DNA of 64,000 bases from Trueperaceae bacterium (GTDB lineage Bacteria > Deinococcota > Deinococci > Deinococcales > Trueperaceae). This document shows, in pieces, positions 32,149 through 44,088 of this stretch. Under the pieces are notes generated by a model that was given only the letters and a program-made list of their open reading frames with translations, made no database searches and had not been told where the DNA came from. The position numbers and the translations under genes are program-made. The stretch lies in assembly GCA_011389865.1 (NCBI GenBank), contig JAABTL010000008.1, positions 31,952 through 95,951 of the forward strand, read 5' to 3'. Position 1 is the first letter of the stretch; each line of letters opens with the position of its first letter.

Positions 32149-33150
32149 TCAGTCTCGCGTCAGCCGCACCGGCTGCCCGGCCGCCGCCGAGTCGTAGCAG
32201 GCCAGCGCCACCCGCAGCGCCTCGTAACCGTCGTTCCAGGTCACCGGCGGCTCGCGGCCCTCGGCCGCGGCGGCGAGGAACGCCTCGATCATCGCCTGGT
32301 TCGGGTCGGCGCCCCAGCCGATCCAGGTCGGGTTGCGCGGGAGGCTCCGCGCGAAGCCGGTGAGCGCCTGCGAGAAGGCGTCGACGCTCAGGCCGCCACG
32401 CTCGCCGATGAGTTCCATCTTCAGGTGGCCCCAGCGCGGGTAGCTCGTCGGCCGGCTCCAGGAGCAGTCGACGGCGGCGAACACGCCGTTGGCGAAGGTC
32501 AGCGTCACCAGGCCGGCGGTGTCGACGTCGACCTCGCCCGGGTAGAAGGGGTTGCCGACCTCGGCGTAGACCTCGACGACCTCCGAGCCCGTCATCCAGC
32601 GCAGCAGGTCGGTCAGGTGCACGGTGTGGTCCATCACCGCGCCGCCGCCGGCGAGTTCCCGGTCGGCGAACCACGCCCGGTGCGCCTTGGGGATCTCGCT
32701 GTGGTTGATGCCGTTCACGGCGACCAGCGCGCCGAGCTCGCCGCGCTCGAGCGCGGCCTTCACGGCCCGCACGCTCGCGTCGAAGCGCATGGGGAAGGCC
32801 GTCATGAACGTGACCCCGGCGGCCTCGCAGGCGTCGCGCATCGCCTCGGCGTCGGCCAGCGTCGCCTCGATCGGCTTCTCGCACAGCACGTGGACGCCGG
32901 CCGCGGCGGCCATCTCCACCAACTCGCGGCGGCGGGCGTTCTCGGCGCACACCACGACGGCATCGACGCCCTCGGCGATCAGGTCCTCGTGGCGGGCGAG
33001 GTGGCGCAGGCCGAACGCCTCGGCGAAGCGCGCGCCGCGCTCGGCGTCGTCGTCGGAGAAGCCGACGAGCTCCACGCCCGGGGCGGCGCGCAGGTTGCCG
33101 ACGAAGCCCTCGGCGTGGACGTGGGCGAAGCTCATGATGCCGACGCGCAT
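32149..33150 (-). CDS. Gfo/Idh/MocA-family oxidoreductase (second of tandem pair)
   Basis: 333 aa. N-terminal Rossmann domain with a weak variant of GxGxxG (MRVGIMSFAHVHAEGF), then LCEKPIEATLADAEAM, the EKP motif with catalytic Lys. The later GGAVMDHTVHLTDLLRWM is the H-x3-D substrate motif of this family. Probably an NAD(P)-dependent sugar or inositol-type dehydrogenase. It begins one base after the stop of its tandem paralogue and converges on the sugar ABC operon, so the two probably process the imported sugar. Confidence 0.88.
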   Translation of the reverse strand: MRVGIMSFAHVHAEGFVGNLRAAPGVELVGFSDDDAERGARFAEAFGLRHLARHEDLIAEGVDAVVVCAENARRRELVEMAAAAGVHVLCEKPIEATLADAEAMRDACEAAGVTFMTAFPMRFDASVRAVKAALERGELGALVAVNGINHSEIPKAHRAWFADRELAGGGAVMDHTVHLTDLLRWMTGSEVVEVYAEVGNPFYPGEVDVDTAGLVTLTFANGVFAAVDCSWSRPTSYPRWGHLKMELIGERGGLSVDAFSQALTGFARSLPRNPTWIGWGADPNQAMIEAFLAAAAEGREPPVTWNDGYEALRVALACYDSAAAGQPVRLTRD

Positions 33151-33151
33151 G

Positions 33152-34150
33152 TCAGGCCACCTCCGCCGGGTCGACGCTGCGGCCGCTGCGCAGCGAGGCG
33201 CGCGCGGCCAGGCCGATCCGCAGCGCCGTGGCCGCCTCCTGCGGCGTCACGGCGAACGGCCGGTCGTGCACGAGCGCGTCGTGCACGTGCTTGATCTCGG
33301 TCGTGTAGGGGTCCTCCGCCATCACCGTCAGGGGCAGGCCCACCTCGGCGGCCTCGCCCGGGCCCGTCGGCAGCAGGTAGCGGCGGATGCTCTCGCTGCT
33401 CTCCGAGTCCCACTCGATGAGCCCGTCGCTGCCCGCGAGGTCGAAGCCGGTGCGGAAGACGCCGGCCGGGTAGGCCCAGCCGCCCTCGACGAGCGCCATC
33501 GCGCCGCTCTCGAAGCCGAGCGTCACCAGCGCGTAGTCGCGGGGCGAGTCGGGGTGGGCGGCCCGCAGCGAGCGGGCGAAGACGCGCCTCACGGGGCCGG
33601 CGAGCATCGCCGCGTAGTCGAAGTCGTGGACCATCAGGTCGCAGATCATCCCGCCGGAGCGCGACTCGTCGGCGAACCAGCTCGCCTGGCCGGCCCGCGG
33701 CGGCGCGGAGACGCGCTTGAAGCGCATGACGCCGAGGTTCCCCAGGTGACCCGCCCGGACGGCCTCGGCGGCGGTGCGGTACTGCGGGAAGAAGCGCAGC
33801 ACGTGCGCGACGAACAGCCGCACGCCCGCGCGCTCGCAGGCGTCGATCATCTCCTCGGCGTGGGCCAGCGACAGCGCGATCGGCTTCTCGCACACGACGT
33901 GCTTGCCCGCCGCCGCCGCGCGCAGCGTCATCGGGTGGTGCAGGTCGGACGGCACGCACAGGTCGACGACGTCGACCTCGGCCATCAGCCCGTCGAGGTC
34001 CGCGAACGCCGTCGCCCCGTGGGCCTCCGCCAGCGCCTTCGCCGAGATGCCCGTCTTCGACGTCACGCCGACGAGCTCCGCGCCGGCGGCCCGCCAGCCG
34101 GCGGCGTGCGCCCGCCCCATCGATCCAGCGCCGACGATTCCCACCCGCAT
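33152..34150 (-). CDS. Gfo/Idh/MocA-family oxidoreductase (first of tandem pair)
   Basis: 332 aa. Canonical RVGIVGAGSMGRAHAAGW nucleotide fold, VVCEKPIALSLAHAEEM with the catalytic Lys, and GGMICDLMVHDFDYAAML with the His/Asp pair. GGGAGGT precedes the ATG. Leads the two-gene operon. Tandem, non-identical Gfo/Idh/MocA genes often act in sequence, as in 3-keto-sugar or inositol routes; the exact substrate cannot be read from sequence. Confidence 0.9.
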   Translation of the reverse strand: MRVGIVGAGSMGRAHAAGWRAAGAELVGVTSKTGISAKALAEAHGATAFADLDGLMAEVDVVDLCVPSDLHHPMTLRAAAAGKHVVCEKPIALSLAHAEEMIDACERAGVRLFVAHVLRFFPQYRTAAEAVRAGHLGNLGVMRFKRVSAPPRAGQASWFADESRSGGMICDLMVHDFDYAAMLAGPVRRVFARSLRAAHPDSPRDYALVTLGFESGAMALVEGGWAYPAGVFRTGFDLAGSDGLIEWDSESSESIRRYLLPTGPGEAAEVGLPLTVMAEDPYTTEIKHVHDALVHDRPFAVTPQEAATALRIGLAARASLRSGRSVDPAEVA

Positions 34151-34272
34151 GTGCGACCTCCCTGCCGTGCTTCGCGTCCTCTGTCGCGTCGAGCCTAACA
34201 CCCGTCCCCGCGGGGGCCCGCCGGTCCGTGGGGAGGCGGTGGCGAGGCGAGGCGCCGCGCAGCGGCGCACGT

Positions 34273-35850
34273 TCAGAGCCCCGGCAGGGCGCGGATCCCC
34301 AGGCCCGGGTGCTCCTCCTGGAAGTAGTCGACCTCGCGGGCGTGGCGGAACAGCACGGCGGGGGTGCCGTCCAGGTCGATCACGAGCTTGCCGAAGCGGC
34401 CGGGGCCGACCGGCGTGGCGTCGAGCCAGCGGACCAGCGTGTAGGGCTCGGGGGTCAGGACGACCTCGACGTTGTACTCGTCGCCCATGCGGTGGGTGAA
34501 CACGTCGAACTGCAGTCGGCCGACGGCGCCCAGCACCGCGTCGCGTGCGCCCTGGGCGGGATAGAAGCGCTGGATCACGCCCTCCTCGGCGAGCTCGTCG
34601 AGCCCCTTGCGGTAGGCCTTGTCGCGCTGCGCGTCGCGCGGGCGAACGGTGGCGAAGGTCTCGGGGGCGAAGCGCGGCAGCGGCGGTACCCGCACCCCCT
34701 CGCGGGTGGAGAGCACGTCGCCGATGCGCAGCACGCCAGGGTTGATCAGCCCGACCACGTCGCCGGGGTGGGCGACGTCGACGGTCTCGCGCTCGTCGGC
34801 GAACAGCGTGTGGGCGCGGGCGAGCTTGATCTTGCGGCCGCTGCGCACGTGCACGGCGGTCATGCCGCGCTCGAAGAGGCCGGTGGCGACGCGCGCGTAC
34901 GCGGTGCGGTCGCGGTGGCGGCGGTCGAGGTTGGCCTGCAGCTTGAACACCACCGCCGTGAAGTCCGGGCCGCCCACGGGCAGCGTCTCGCCGTCGGCGG
35001 TGAGCAGGTCCTCGGGCGCCGGCGCGAGGCGCACGAAGTGCTCGAGGAAGATGTCGACGCCGAAGTTGTTCAGCACGCTGCCGAAGAACACCGGCGTCAC
35101 CCGCGCGGCCAGCACGTCGGCGGGGTCGACCGGGGGCAGGAGCGCCTCCACGGTCTCGATCTCGTCGACGAGCCGCGCGTGCGCGTCGACGCCGAGCAGC
35201 TCGGCAAGCCGCGGGTCGTCGACGCCGCCCACGCCGATCACGCCGGCGCGGCCGCCGCGCTCGGCGCGCTCGTAGAGGTGCACCGCGCGCCCGGGCCGGT
35301 CGTAGACGCCGCGGAACTGCGGTCCGCTGCCGATGGGCCAGGTGACCGGCGAGGTCGCCAGCCCGAGCACCTGTTCGACCTCGTCGAGCAGGTCGAACGG
35401 GTCGCGGGCGGGGCGATCGAGCTTGTTGATGAAGGTGAAGGTCGGCAGGCCGCGGCGGCGGCAGACCTCGAACAGCTTGAGCGTCTGCGCCTGCACCCCG
35501 CGCGCGGCGTCGAGCAGCATCACCGCGGCGTCGGCGGCGGTCAGGGTGCGGTAGGTGTCCTCGCTGAAGTCCTGGTGCCCGGGGGTGTCGAGCAGGTTCA
35601 GGACGTGGCCGTCGTAGTCGACCTGCAGCGCCGCAGAGCTGATGGAGATGCCGCGCTCGCGCTCCAGGGCCATCCAGTCGGAGGTGGCGCCCTTCGTGCC
35701 GGCCTTGCCGCCCACCATGCCGGCCTCGCGGATGGCGCCCGAGTACAGCAGCAGCTTCTCGGTCAGGGTGGTCTTGCCGGCGTCGGGGTGCGAGATGATC
35801 GCGAAGGTCCGGCGGCGGGCGACCTCGGGGGGGATGGTGGCGAGGCTCAC
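34273..35850 (-). CDS. prfC: peptide chain release factor 3
   Basis: 525 aa, E. coli RF3 being 529. GTPase that recycles RF1/RF2 from the ribosome. G1 SHPDAGKTT near residue 20, switch I/II context ERERGISISSAALQ and LLDTPGHQDFSEDTYRTL, G4 NKLDRPARDP, and the RF3 C-terminal domains with RLQFDVFTHRM. The GTG start is chosen because it begins the conserved N-terminus and TAACCT lies eight bases upstream; the frame continues 23 codons further without initiation signals. Confidence 0.96.
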   Translation of the reverse strand: MSLATIPPEVARRRTFAIISHPDAGKTTLTEKLLLYSGAIREAGMVGGKAGTKGATSDWMALERERGISISSAALQVDYDGHVLNLLDTPGHQDFSEDTYRTLTAADAAVMLLDAARGVQAQTLKLFEVCRRRGLPTFTFINKLDRPARDPFDLLDEVEQVLGLATSPVTWPIGSGPQFRGVYDRPGRAVHLYERAERGGRAGVIGVGGVDDPRLAELLGVDAHARLVDEIETVEALLPPVDPADVLAARVTPVFFGSVLNNFGVDIFLEHFVRLAPAPEDLLTADGETLPVGGPDFTAVVFKLQANLDRRHRDRTAYARVATGLFERGMTAVHVRSGRKIKLARAHTLFADERETVDVAHPGDVVGLINPGVLRIGDVLSTREGVRVPPLPRFAPETFATVRPRDAQRDKAYRKGLDELAEEGVIQRFYPAQGARDAVLGAVGRLQFDVFTHRMGDEYNVEVVLTPEPYTLVRWLDATPVGPGRFGKLVIDLDGTPAVLFRHAREVDYFQEEHPGLGIRALPGL

Positions 35851-36012
35851 GGCGAGCGAGGTTACCCCGGCGGGGCAGGGTGGTGCGTTGGCCCGGCGCG
35901 ACGCGCCGTCCCGACGCACGGGGTCATGGAGCGACGCCGTCCGCCGAACCGACCCGCGGCAACGTCTTGGCGCACGACGTTCGACCGTCGATGGCGTGAC
36001 GCCGGCGACGGA

Positions 36013-36972
36013 TCAGCGGTCGAGGACGGCGGCCAGCTCCGCGGCCGTCGGCGGGTCCGCGCCGGCGCGCGTGCAGGTGAGCGACGACGCGACGACCGCG
36101 CGCCGCAGTAGCGCCGTCCAGGCGGCGTCGTCCAGCTCGCGCGGGTGCGGACCGGCGACCAGGCCCGTCGTCAGCCCCGCGGTGAAGGTGTCGCCGGCGC
36201 CCACGGTGTCGACGACCTCCACCCTGCGGCCGGGCACGCTCAGCGGCGCGCGGTCGGGGCGGTAGAGGCGCGCGCCGTCCTCGCCGGCGGTCACGACGAC
36301 CGCGGCGATGCCCGCGGCGAGCCAGGCGGCGGCCATCGTGGCCTCATCGCCGCCGAGGTAGTCCAGGTCCTCGTCGCTCACCTTGAGGACGTCGATGAGC
36401 GGCACCCAGGTGGCGAGTTCGCGGCCGAACGCGTCGGGCCCCGACCACAGCGCGGGACGCGCGTTGGGGTCGAGCACCCAGGTGACGGCGCCGCTGCCGG
36501 CGCGGCCGCTGGCGCGCACGATGTCGTGGAAGGCCGTCCTGGACGGCTCGCGCAGCAGCGACACGGTGACGTTCCCGATCGCAACGGATGGGGGAAGCGC
36601 GGGCCGCGGCCGCGGGTCGTAGCTGACGTCGGCGGTCTCCGCCCGGTAGAAGCCGTACGTCGCCCGGCCCTCGGCGTCGACGGTGACCACGGCCAGGCTG
36701 GTCGGCTCGGGCCCGGACTCGGCGAGCCGCAGGTCGACGCCCGCCGCACCCAGGTGGTCGCGCAGCTGCGCGCCGAAGGCGTCCTCCGAGAAGCGCGTGA
36801 GGATGGCGGTCGGCGTGTCGAGGCGGGCCGCCGCCACCGCCGCGTTGAGCGGGGAGCCGCCGGGGTGGGCGTGGTAGGCTGTGCGGCCGCCGCGATCGGC
36901 GTCCGCCTGGCCGATCAGGTCGACGATCGACTCGCCCAGGCTCACGATGCGCGGGTCCGGGATGGGGGTCAT
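36013..36972 (-). CDS. PfkB-family carbohydrate kinase (fructokinase-like)
   Basis: 319 aa ribokinase-fold sugar kinase. N-terminal PGGSPLNAAVAAARL substrate motif and C-terminal VVDTVGAGDTFTAGL with catalytic Asp and anion-hole Gly residues. Closest in feel to fructokinases; 2-keto-3-deoxygluconate kinase is also of this fold and would suit the hexuronate genes of this window, but those are 12 kb away. TATCAT six bases before the ATG marks a leaderless start. Divergent from ppdK. Confidence 0.9.
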   Translation of the reverse strand: MTPIPDPRIVSLGESIVDLIGQADADRGGRTAYHAHPGGSPLNAAVAAARLDTPTAILTRFSEDAFGAQLRDHLGAAGVDLRLAESGPEPTSLAVVTVDAEGRATYGFYRAETADVSYDPRPRPALPPSVAIGNVTVSLLREPSRTAFHDIVRASGRAGSGAVTWVLDPNARPALWSGPDAFGRELATWVPLIDVLKVSDEDLDYLGGDEATMAAAWLAAGIAAVVVTAGEDGARLYRPDRAPLSVPGRRVEVVDTVGAGDTFTAGLTTGLVAGPHPRELDDAAWTALLRRAVVASSLTCTRAGADPPTAAELAAVLDR

Positions 36973-36978
36973 GCGCCG

Positions 36979-36984
36979 ATGATA
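36979..36984 (-). promoter_or_regulatory. leaderless -10 element (TATCAT)
   Basis: Minus-strand TATCAT ends six bases before the sugar kinase ATG; close to consensus TATAAT. Confidence 0.6.
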
Positions 36985-37146
36985 CGGGCCCGACTCCCCA
37001 CGTGGGCCGGGACGTTGTTCGCTATCGACGTCCCCCCTCCGCGGGTCACCGTGGGAGGGTGCTGAGCCGGCGCGTGGGCCAGGTCCCGCGCGCAGGGCAC
37101 CGACACGTCACGATGAGCCCGCATCCGACGGCTCCAGGAGGACAAG

Positions 37147-39939
<2,793 letters not shown>

Positions 39940-40010
39940 CCGGGTCGCGCCTGCCGGCGCGCCCGCCGGCGCGTCGGGCACGCGCTGCATGAAAGAACGA
40001 TGACGTGTTC

Positions 40011-40039
40011 GCTGCCCCCGCCGCCACGGCGGGGGCAGC
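40011..40039 (+). terminator. 13-bp perfect hairpin after ppdK
   Basis: GCTGCCCCCGCCG-CCA-CGGCGGGGGCAGC, 72 bp past the stop and immediately upstream of the next promoter. Confidence 0.65.
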
Positions 40040-40046
40040 GACGTTC

Positions 40047-40092
40047 TACAATCTCCTGCATCGATGCCGTGTGCGGTTCGTGCACGGCATCG
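40047..40092 (+). promoter_or_regulatory. -10 element (TACAAT) and 5'-terminal mRNA hairpin of peptide-binding protein gene
   Basis: TACAAT (40047-40052), one base from consensus, with no good -35. The transcript would start near 40060, right at CGATGCCGTG / CACGGCATCG (40062-40071 and 40083-40092), a 10-bp perfect stem with an 11-base loop. It may protect the 5' end or be an operator. Confidence 0.5.
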
Positions 40093-40151
40093 GTCGATTC
40101 ATCCCGCCGCCCCGCTCACGTGCGGCGAACCCCAGCCTCGGAGGTACCTGC

Positions 40152-41663
40152 ATGCGTATCCGTTTCGTCCTCGTGGCCCTCGCCACGCTCTCGCTGCTGT
40201 TCGCCGGGACGGCGTTGGCGCAGACGCGCCTGGTCGTCGGCAACATCTCCGAGGCCGTGAACCTCGACCCGCGCCTCATCTCGGACACCTACTCGTTCCA
40301 GCGCATCTACACGATCTTCGAGCCGCTCATCAGCTTCGACAAGGACCTGTCGCACATGCCGCGCCTGGCGACCGAGTGGTCGTTCAGCGAGGACGGTAGC
40401 GTCATCACCTTCAAGCTGCGCGAGGGCGTCAAGTGGCATCACGGCAGCGACTTCACCTCGGCCGACGTCAAGTACACGATCGACTGGCTGCAGAACCCCG
40501 ACAACCCGGCCGCGACGCCCTCGCTGTGGGCGAGCATCGCCGAGGTCACCACGCCGGACCCGTACACGGTCGTGTTCCGGCTCGATCCGGTCAACGTGTG
40601 GGCCTTCAACGTGTTGGCGCGCACGGCCATCGTGCCGGCCGACCGCGGTGACGACCCCGACTTCGCGACCAACCCGAGCGGCACCGGCCCCTGGCAGCTG
40701 GCCGAGTGGGTGCGCGACGACCGGATGGTGCTGGAACGGTTCGAGGACCACTGGGAGACCGAGCGCGGCAACGTCGACGAGCTCGTGTTCCGCACGATCG
40801 GCGAGGACGCCTCGCGGCTGCTGGCGTTCGAGGCCGGTGAGATCGACCTCTACCAGGGCCAGGTCGTGCCGGTCGAGGTGCCCCGCCTCGAGGCCGAGAC
40901 GCCCTGGGTCAGCCGGGTCGCCGGACTGGGTCACACCTACCTCGGTATGAACCTGCGCAACCCGATCCTCAGCGACGTCCGCGTGAGGCAGGCGTTCTAC
41001 CACCTCATCCCCAGCGAGGCGATCGTCCAGCGGCTCTACAACGGCGTCGACCGGTTGGGCGTGGGCCCGGTGTCCGAGGAGTCCATCTACTTCAGCCCGA
41101 CGATCCCGCGCTACCCCTACGACCCGGAACGCGCCCGCGAGCTGCTGGCCGAAGCGGGCTACGCCGACGGCTTCAGCGTCCGTCTGCACGTCGGTAGCAA
41201 CCAGGCCGTGCGTGTCCAGGTGGCCGAGGTCCTGCAGTACGAGGCCGCGCAGGTGGGGATCGACATCGAGATCAACGCCGAGGAGTTCGCCACGATGCTC
41301 CCGCGCATCCAGGTCGAGCCCTACGACTTCGACACCTACATCCTCGGCTGGGGCAGCAACGTCGACCCCGACTACGCGCTGTACCAGCTCTTCCACTCGG
41401 AGGGCAGCAGCAACTACGTCGGCTACGCCAACCCGGAGTTCGACGCGCTGCTCGAGCGCGGTCGCACGTTGCCGCCGGGCTCGCCCGAATCGGTCGCCAC
41501 CTACCAGGAGGCGCAGAACCTGCTGCTGGCGGACGTGCCCTTCGCGTTCATCGTCAACAGCACGGAGCTCGGCCTGGTCCAGGAATGGATCGAGGGCTGG
41601 GGTGCCCACCCGAACGCCTCGCAGTCCTTCCAGGACCTGCACAAGGTGGTCAAGAACCGCTGA
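40152..41663 (+). CDS. peptide/oligosaccharide ABC substrate-binding protein (family 5)
   Basis: 503 aa. Signal peptide 1-23 (LFAGTALAQ), no lipobox. Family 5 (DppA/OppA) features: NLDPRLISDTYSFQRIYTIF, LREGVKWHHGSDFTSADVKYT, and the GxxxSNVDPDY region GWGSNVDPDYALYQLFHS. GGAGGT lies six bases before the ATG. No permease or ATPase genes follow, so it is an orphan binding protein that must use a transporter encoded elsewhere. A strong hairpin ends the unit. Confidence 0.92.
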   Translation: MRIRFVLVALATLSLLFAGTALAQTRLVVGNISEAVNLDPRLISDTYSFQRIYTIFEPLISFDKDLSHMPRLATEWSFSEDGSVITFKLREGVKWHHGSDFTSADVKYTIDWLQNPDNPAATPSLWASIAEVTTPDPYTVVFRLDPVNVWAFNVLARTAIVPADRGDDPDFATNPSGTGPWQLAEWVRDDRMVLERFEDHWETERGNVDELVFRTIGEDASRLLAFEAGEIDLYQGQVVPVEVPRLEAETPWVSRVAGLGHTYLGMNLRNPILSDVRVRQAFYHLIPSEAIVQRLYNGVDRLGVGPVSEESIYFSPTIPRYPYDPERARELLAEAGYADGFSVRLHVGSNQAVRVQVAEVLQYEAAQVGIDIEINAEEFATMLPRIQVEPYDFDTYILGWGSNVDPDYALYQLFHSEGSSNYVGYANPEFDALLERGRTLPPGSPESVATYQEAQNLLLADVPFAFIVNSTELGLVQEWIEGWGAHPNASQSFQDLHKVVKNR

Positions 41664-41690
41664 GGTCCGACCACGTCGGATGACCGTCGA

Positions 41691-41716
41691 TGGGGCGCGC
41701 CGCGAGGCGCGCCCCA
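41691..41716 (+). terminator. 11-bp perfect hairpin
   Basis: TGGGGCGCGCC-GCGA-GGCGCGCCCCA, between the convergent binding-protein and patatin genes. Confidence 0.62.
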
Positions 41717-41789
41717 ACCCGTGGCCTCGCCGCCATGCCCCCGATCACCGGACCGCCGGTCGTGCCCCCGCGCGACCCGATCGCCGCCC

Positions 41790-43739
41790 TCACCAGCGCC
41801 AGGCGACGGGCGTGTGCGCCGCCAGGCGCCAGCCGAGGACCCACGTCCGGCTGCCGAGACCGTAACCGACGTCGAAGCCGACGCCCAGCGGCACGATCCC
41901 GAAGAGCGCCCCCTCGATGCCGCCGCCGACCCCCAGCGACCAGGCGGCTCGGGGGGCGCCGCCGTCATCGAAGACGGCCGCGTCGACGAAGGCCCAGGCG
42001 GACGGCGTCAACAGCGCGGCGTCCAGCACCTGCAGGGAATCGGTCAGCGCGCGCGCGACCTCGATCGAGGCGAGCCCGATGGACGGCGTCACCCAGGCGT
42101 CGGGCGGCGTGCCGCGCAGGCCGATGGCGGGACCGACGGAGAAGCGCTCCGCCACCGGGGTCGTGGGGCTCGCGCGGCCCACGAGGGCGCGCCCCCGGAC
42201 CGTCCAGGCCGCCGCAGCCGGATCGGCGGGCGCGGCGGCGGCGCGCGCGTCGAGGTGCGCTCGCCACCAACCGTCCGCCGGCGCGTGCGCGACCTGGGCC
42301 TCGAGCGCCAAGCCCGTCGTCGACCAGGCCGCGTCCATCTCGACGATCGGTTCGGGGAGGCGCCACGCCAGGCCGAGGTCGAGCCCGGGCGTCGGCGACC
42401 AGGTCACCCCCGTGCGGGTCGCCCACGCGCCGTCGCCGAGCCCGACGTCGGCTCGCGCGGCGACCGCCCAGTCGGCGTCGAGGCGGTAGCCGGCGCGCAG
42501 CACCAGCGTGTCGTCGCCGCCGGTCACGCTGCGGGCGTAGCTCGCCCCCAGCGTCCCGCGGCCGAGGAAGCCGTCGCGCAGGTCGACGCCGAAGCGCAGG
42601 CGGCTGCCGATCGGCGCGGGGGCGGGCGTGACCCGCTCGGACGCGGCGGGGGAGAACGCGAGGTCGAAGCCGAGGTTCCACGGGCGTTCACGCACGACGA
42701 CGGCCTTGCGGGCGGCGGCCAGTCGCTCACGCCAGCCCTCGTTGAGCGGGTCGCCGGCGTTCGGGTCGCCGCCCGACCGCAGCGGGATGCCGAGCGCCTC
42801 GAGGTCGGCGAGGATCCGCGGCAGCTCCGCGAACGCGACCCGCTCGCCGGCGCGCACGAAGTCGGAGGAGCGGCCGAAGTCCATGTAGGAGTCGTTCAAG
42901 AGCTGCGGGTCGAGCGTGACGTCGCTGCCGAGCTTGCTCTCGGCGGTGACCGCCCGCAGGAGGCTGACGTAAAGGCGCGAGAAGTTCGCCTGCACGTCGC
43001 CGGGCGCGTACGGGACGTCGCGGTCGGCGGTGGACGTGATCACGTAGTCGGCGCCGAGCTCACGGGCCAGGGCCACCGGGATCGGGAGCCAGATGGCGCC
43101 GTCGTAGTAATGGCTCCCCTCGTGCTCGACCGGCGCGAACAGCGCCGGGATGCCGGTCGACGCCTGGATCGCCGTGCCCAGCGAGGTCATCGGCGCGATG
43201 CTCGGCTCGTTCGAGAGGATGTCGGTGACCATCGGGTAGAAGGCGACGGGCGTCGACGCCAGCGGCATGCCCTCGGTCAGGGCGTCGATCAGCATGGCCA
43301 AGGGCCGCGCGTCGAGGAACCCGCCGCGCGGTGGGATCAGGAGCTCGCCGGCGCCGCTCGGGTCGACCGCGTCGACGACGGCGGCCAGCGTCTCGGCGTC
43401 GAAGCCCGCGGCGTACAGGCCGCCGATCAGCGACCCCATCGAGGTTCCGACGATGAAGTCGAGCGGCACGCCCGCGTCCACCAGCGTGCGGATCACGCCG
43501 ACGTGGGCGGCACCGCGCGCGGCGCCGCCACTCAGGATCAGCGCCACGCGACCGCGCTCCGGTGAGGCGGTGGCCGGCGGGCGCAGGCCTGCTGCCCCCG
43601 CCACCGGCGCTTGCGCGGTCGCCGTGCCGGCGAGCGGGGCCACCGCGAGCAGGCCGGCTAGCAGGACGATGAGGAGCGGCGGTCGTGGCCCGCGCCGCAG
43701 GTGCGCGCGCGCGACGACCCGCCGTCCCGGGGTGGTCAT
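41790..43739 (-). CDS. secreted patatin-like phospholipase with C-terminal beta-barrel
   Basis: 649 aa. Signal peptide about 1-43. Patatin domain about 60-330: oxyanion motif SGGAARGAAH (70-79), nucleophile Ser100 in GTSMGS, and Asp213 of the Ser-Asp dyad in YYDGAIW. From about 375 the sequence alternates hydrophobic and polar residues (LRFGVDLRDGFLGRGTLGAS, and so on) and ends in a terminal aromatic, WRW, like an outer-membrane barrel. This resembles PlpD-type (type Vd) autotransporters, but no clear POTRA domain separates the two. GGAGG precedes the ATG, which overlaps the stop of an upstream small ORF (ATGA). Confidence 0.86.
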   Translation of the reverse strand: MTTPGRRVVARAHLRRGPRPPLLIVLLAGLLAVAPLAGTATAQAPVAGAAGLRPPATASPERGRVALILSGGAARGAAHVGVIRTLVDAGVPLDFIVGTSMGSLIGGLYAAGFDAETLAAVVDAVDPSGAGELLIPPRGGFLDARPLAMLIDALTEGMPLASTPVAFYPMVTDILSNEPSIAPMTSLGTAIQASTGIPALFAPVEHEGSHYYDGAIWLPIPVALARELGADYVITSTADRDVPYAPGDVQANFSRLYVSLLRAVTAESKLGSDVTLDPQLLNDSYMDFGRSSDFVRAGERVAFAELPRILADLEALGIPLRSGGDPNAGDPLNEGWRERLAAARKAVVVRERPWNLGFDLAFSPAASERVTPAPAPIGSRLRFGVDLRDGFLGRGTLGASYARSVTGGDDTLVLRAGYRLDADWAVAARADVGLGDGAWATRTGVTWSPTPGLDLGLAWRLPEPIVEMDAAWSTTGLALEAQVAHAPADGWWRAHLDARAAAAPADPAAAAWTVRGRALVGRASPTTPVAERFSVGPAIGLRGTPPDAWVTPSIGLASIEVARALTDSLQVLDAALLTPSAWAFVDAAVFDDGGAPRAAWSLGVGGGIEGALFGIVPLGVGFDVGYGLGSRTWVLGWRLAAHTPVAWRW

Positions 43740-43978
43740 GGTCTGCCTCCGGAGATCGGCGCGGGCCGCCCCGCTGGACCCACGCCGGGGCGCCAGGTGG
43801 TCGCGGTCGCGATCCGCACCCGCCGCGCAGGATCCCCGGTAACGCGCCGTCCGCGACCCGAGGCGTGCGCCAGCGGCCGTCCGCGCCGGGCGTGCGGCAC
43901 CACGTCGCCGGGTCGCAACCCGTCGACCCACCTCTCGATCTCGCCGACGGCCGCGGTCCGGGCCGCGAATGCGTCCAT
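43736..43978 (-). CDS. hypothetical small leaderless ORF coupled to patatin gene
   Basis: 80 codons. Minus-strand TAGACT (43985-43990), six bases, ATG: the leaderless signature seen throughout this window. The stop overlaps the patatin start as ATGA. The protein starts MDAFAARTAAVGEIERWVDG and becomes Arg/Gly/Pro-rich, with no recognisable family. The initiation signal is better than the protein itself. The rest of the gap up to 44088 shows nothing. Confidence 0.35.
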   Translation of the reverse strand: MDAFAARTAAVGEIERWVDGLRPGDVVPHARRGRPLAHASGRGRRVTGDPARRVRIATATTWRPGVGPAGRPAPISGGRP

Positions 43979-44088
43979 CACGCGAGTCTACGTCGCCGCG
44001 CCGGTCGTTCGCGCGGGCATCGGGTCCCTCCCGAAGCGGGTCGTCGCGGCCGTCGGGACCGCCACGGTCTGCGCCCCGGCGGGGCCCG

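Noticed and set aside
36013..36972. 2-keto-3-deoxygluconate kinase for the hexuronate pathway
   Set aside because: Same fold, but it lies 12 kb from the locus and has its own leaderless promoter without the LacI operator; sequence features favour a fructokinase-like enzyme.
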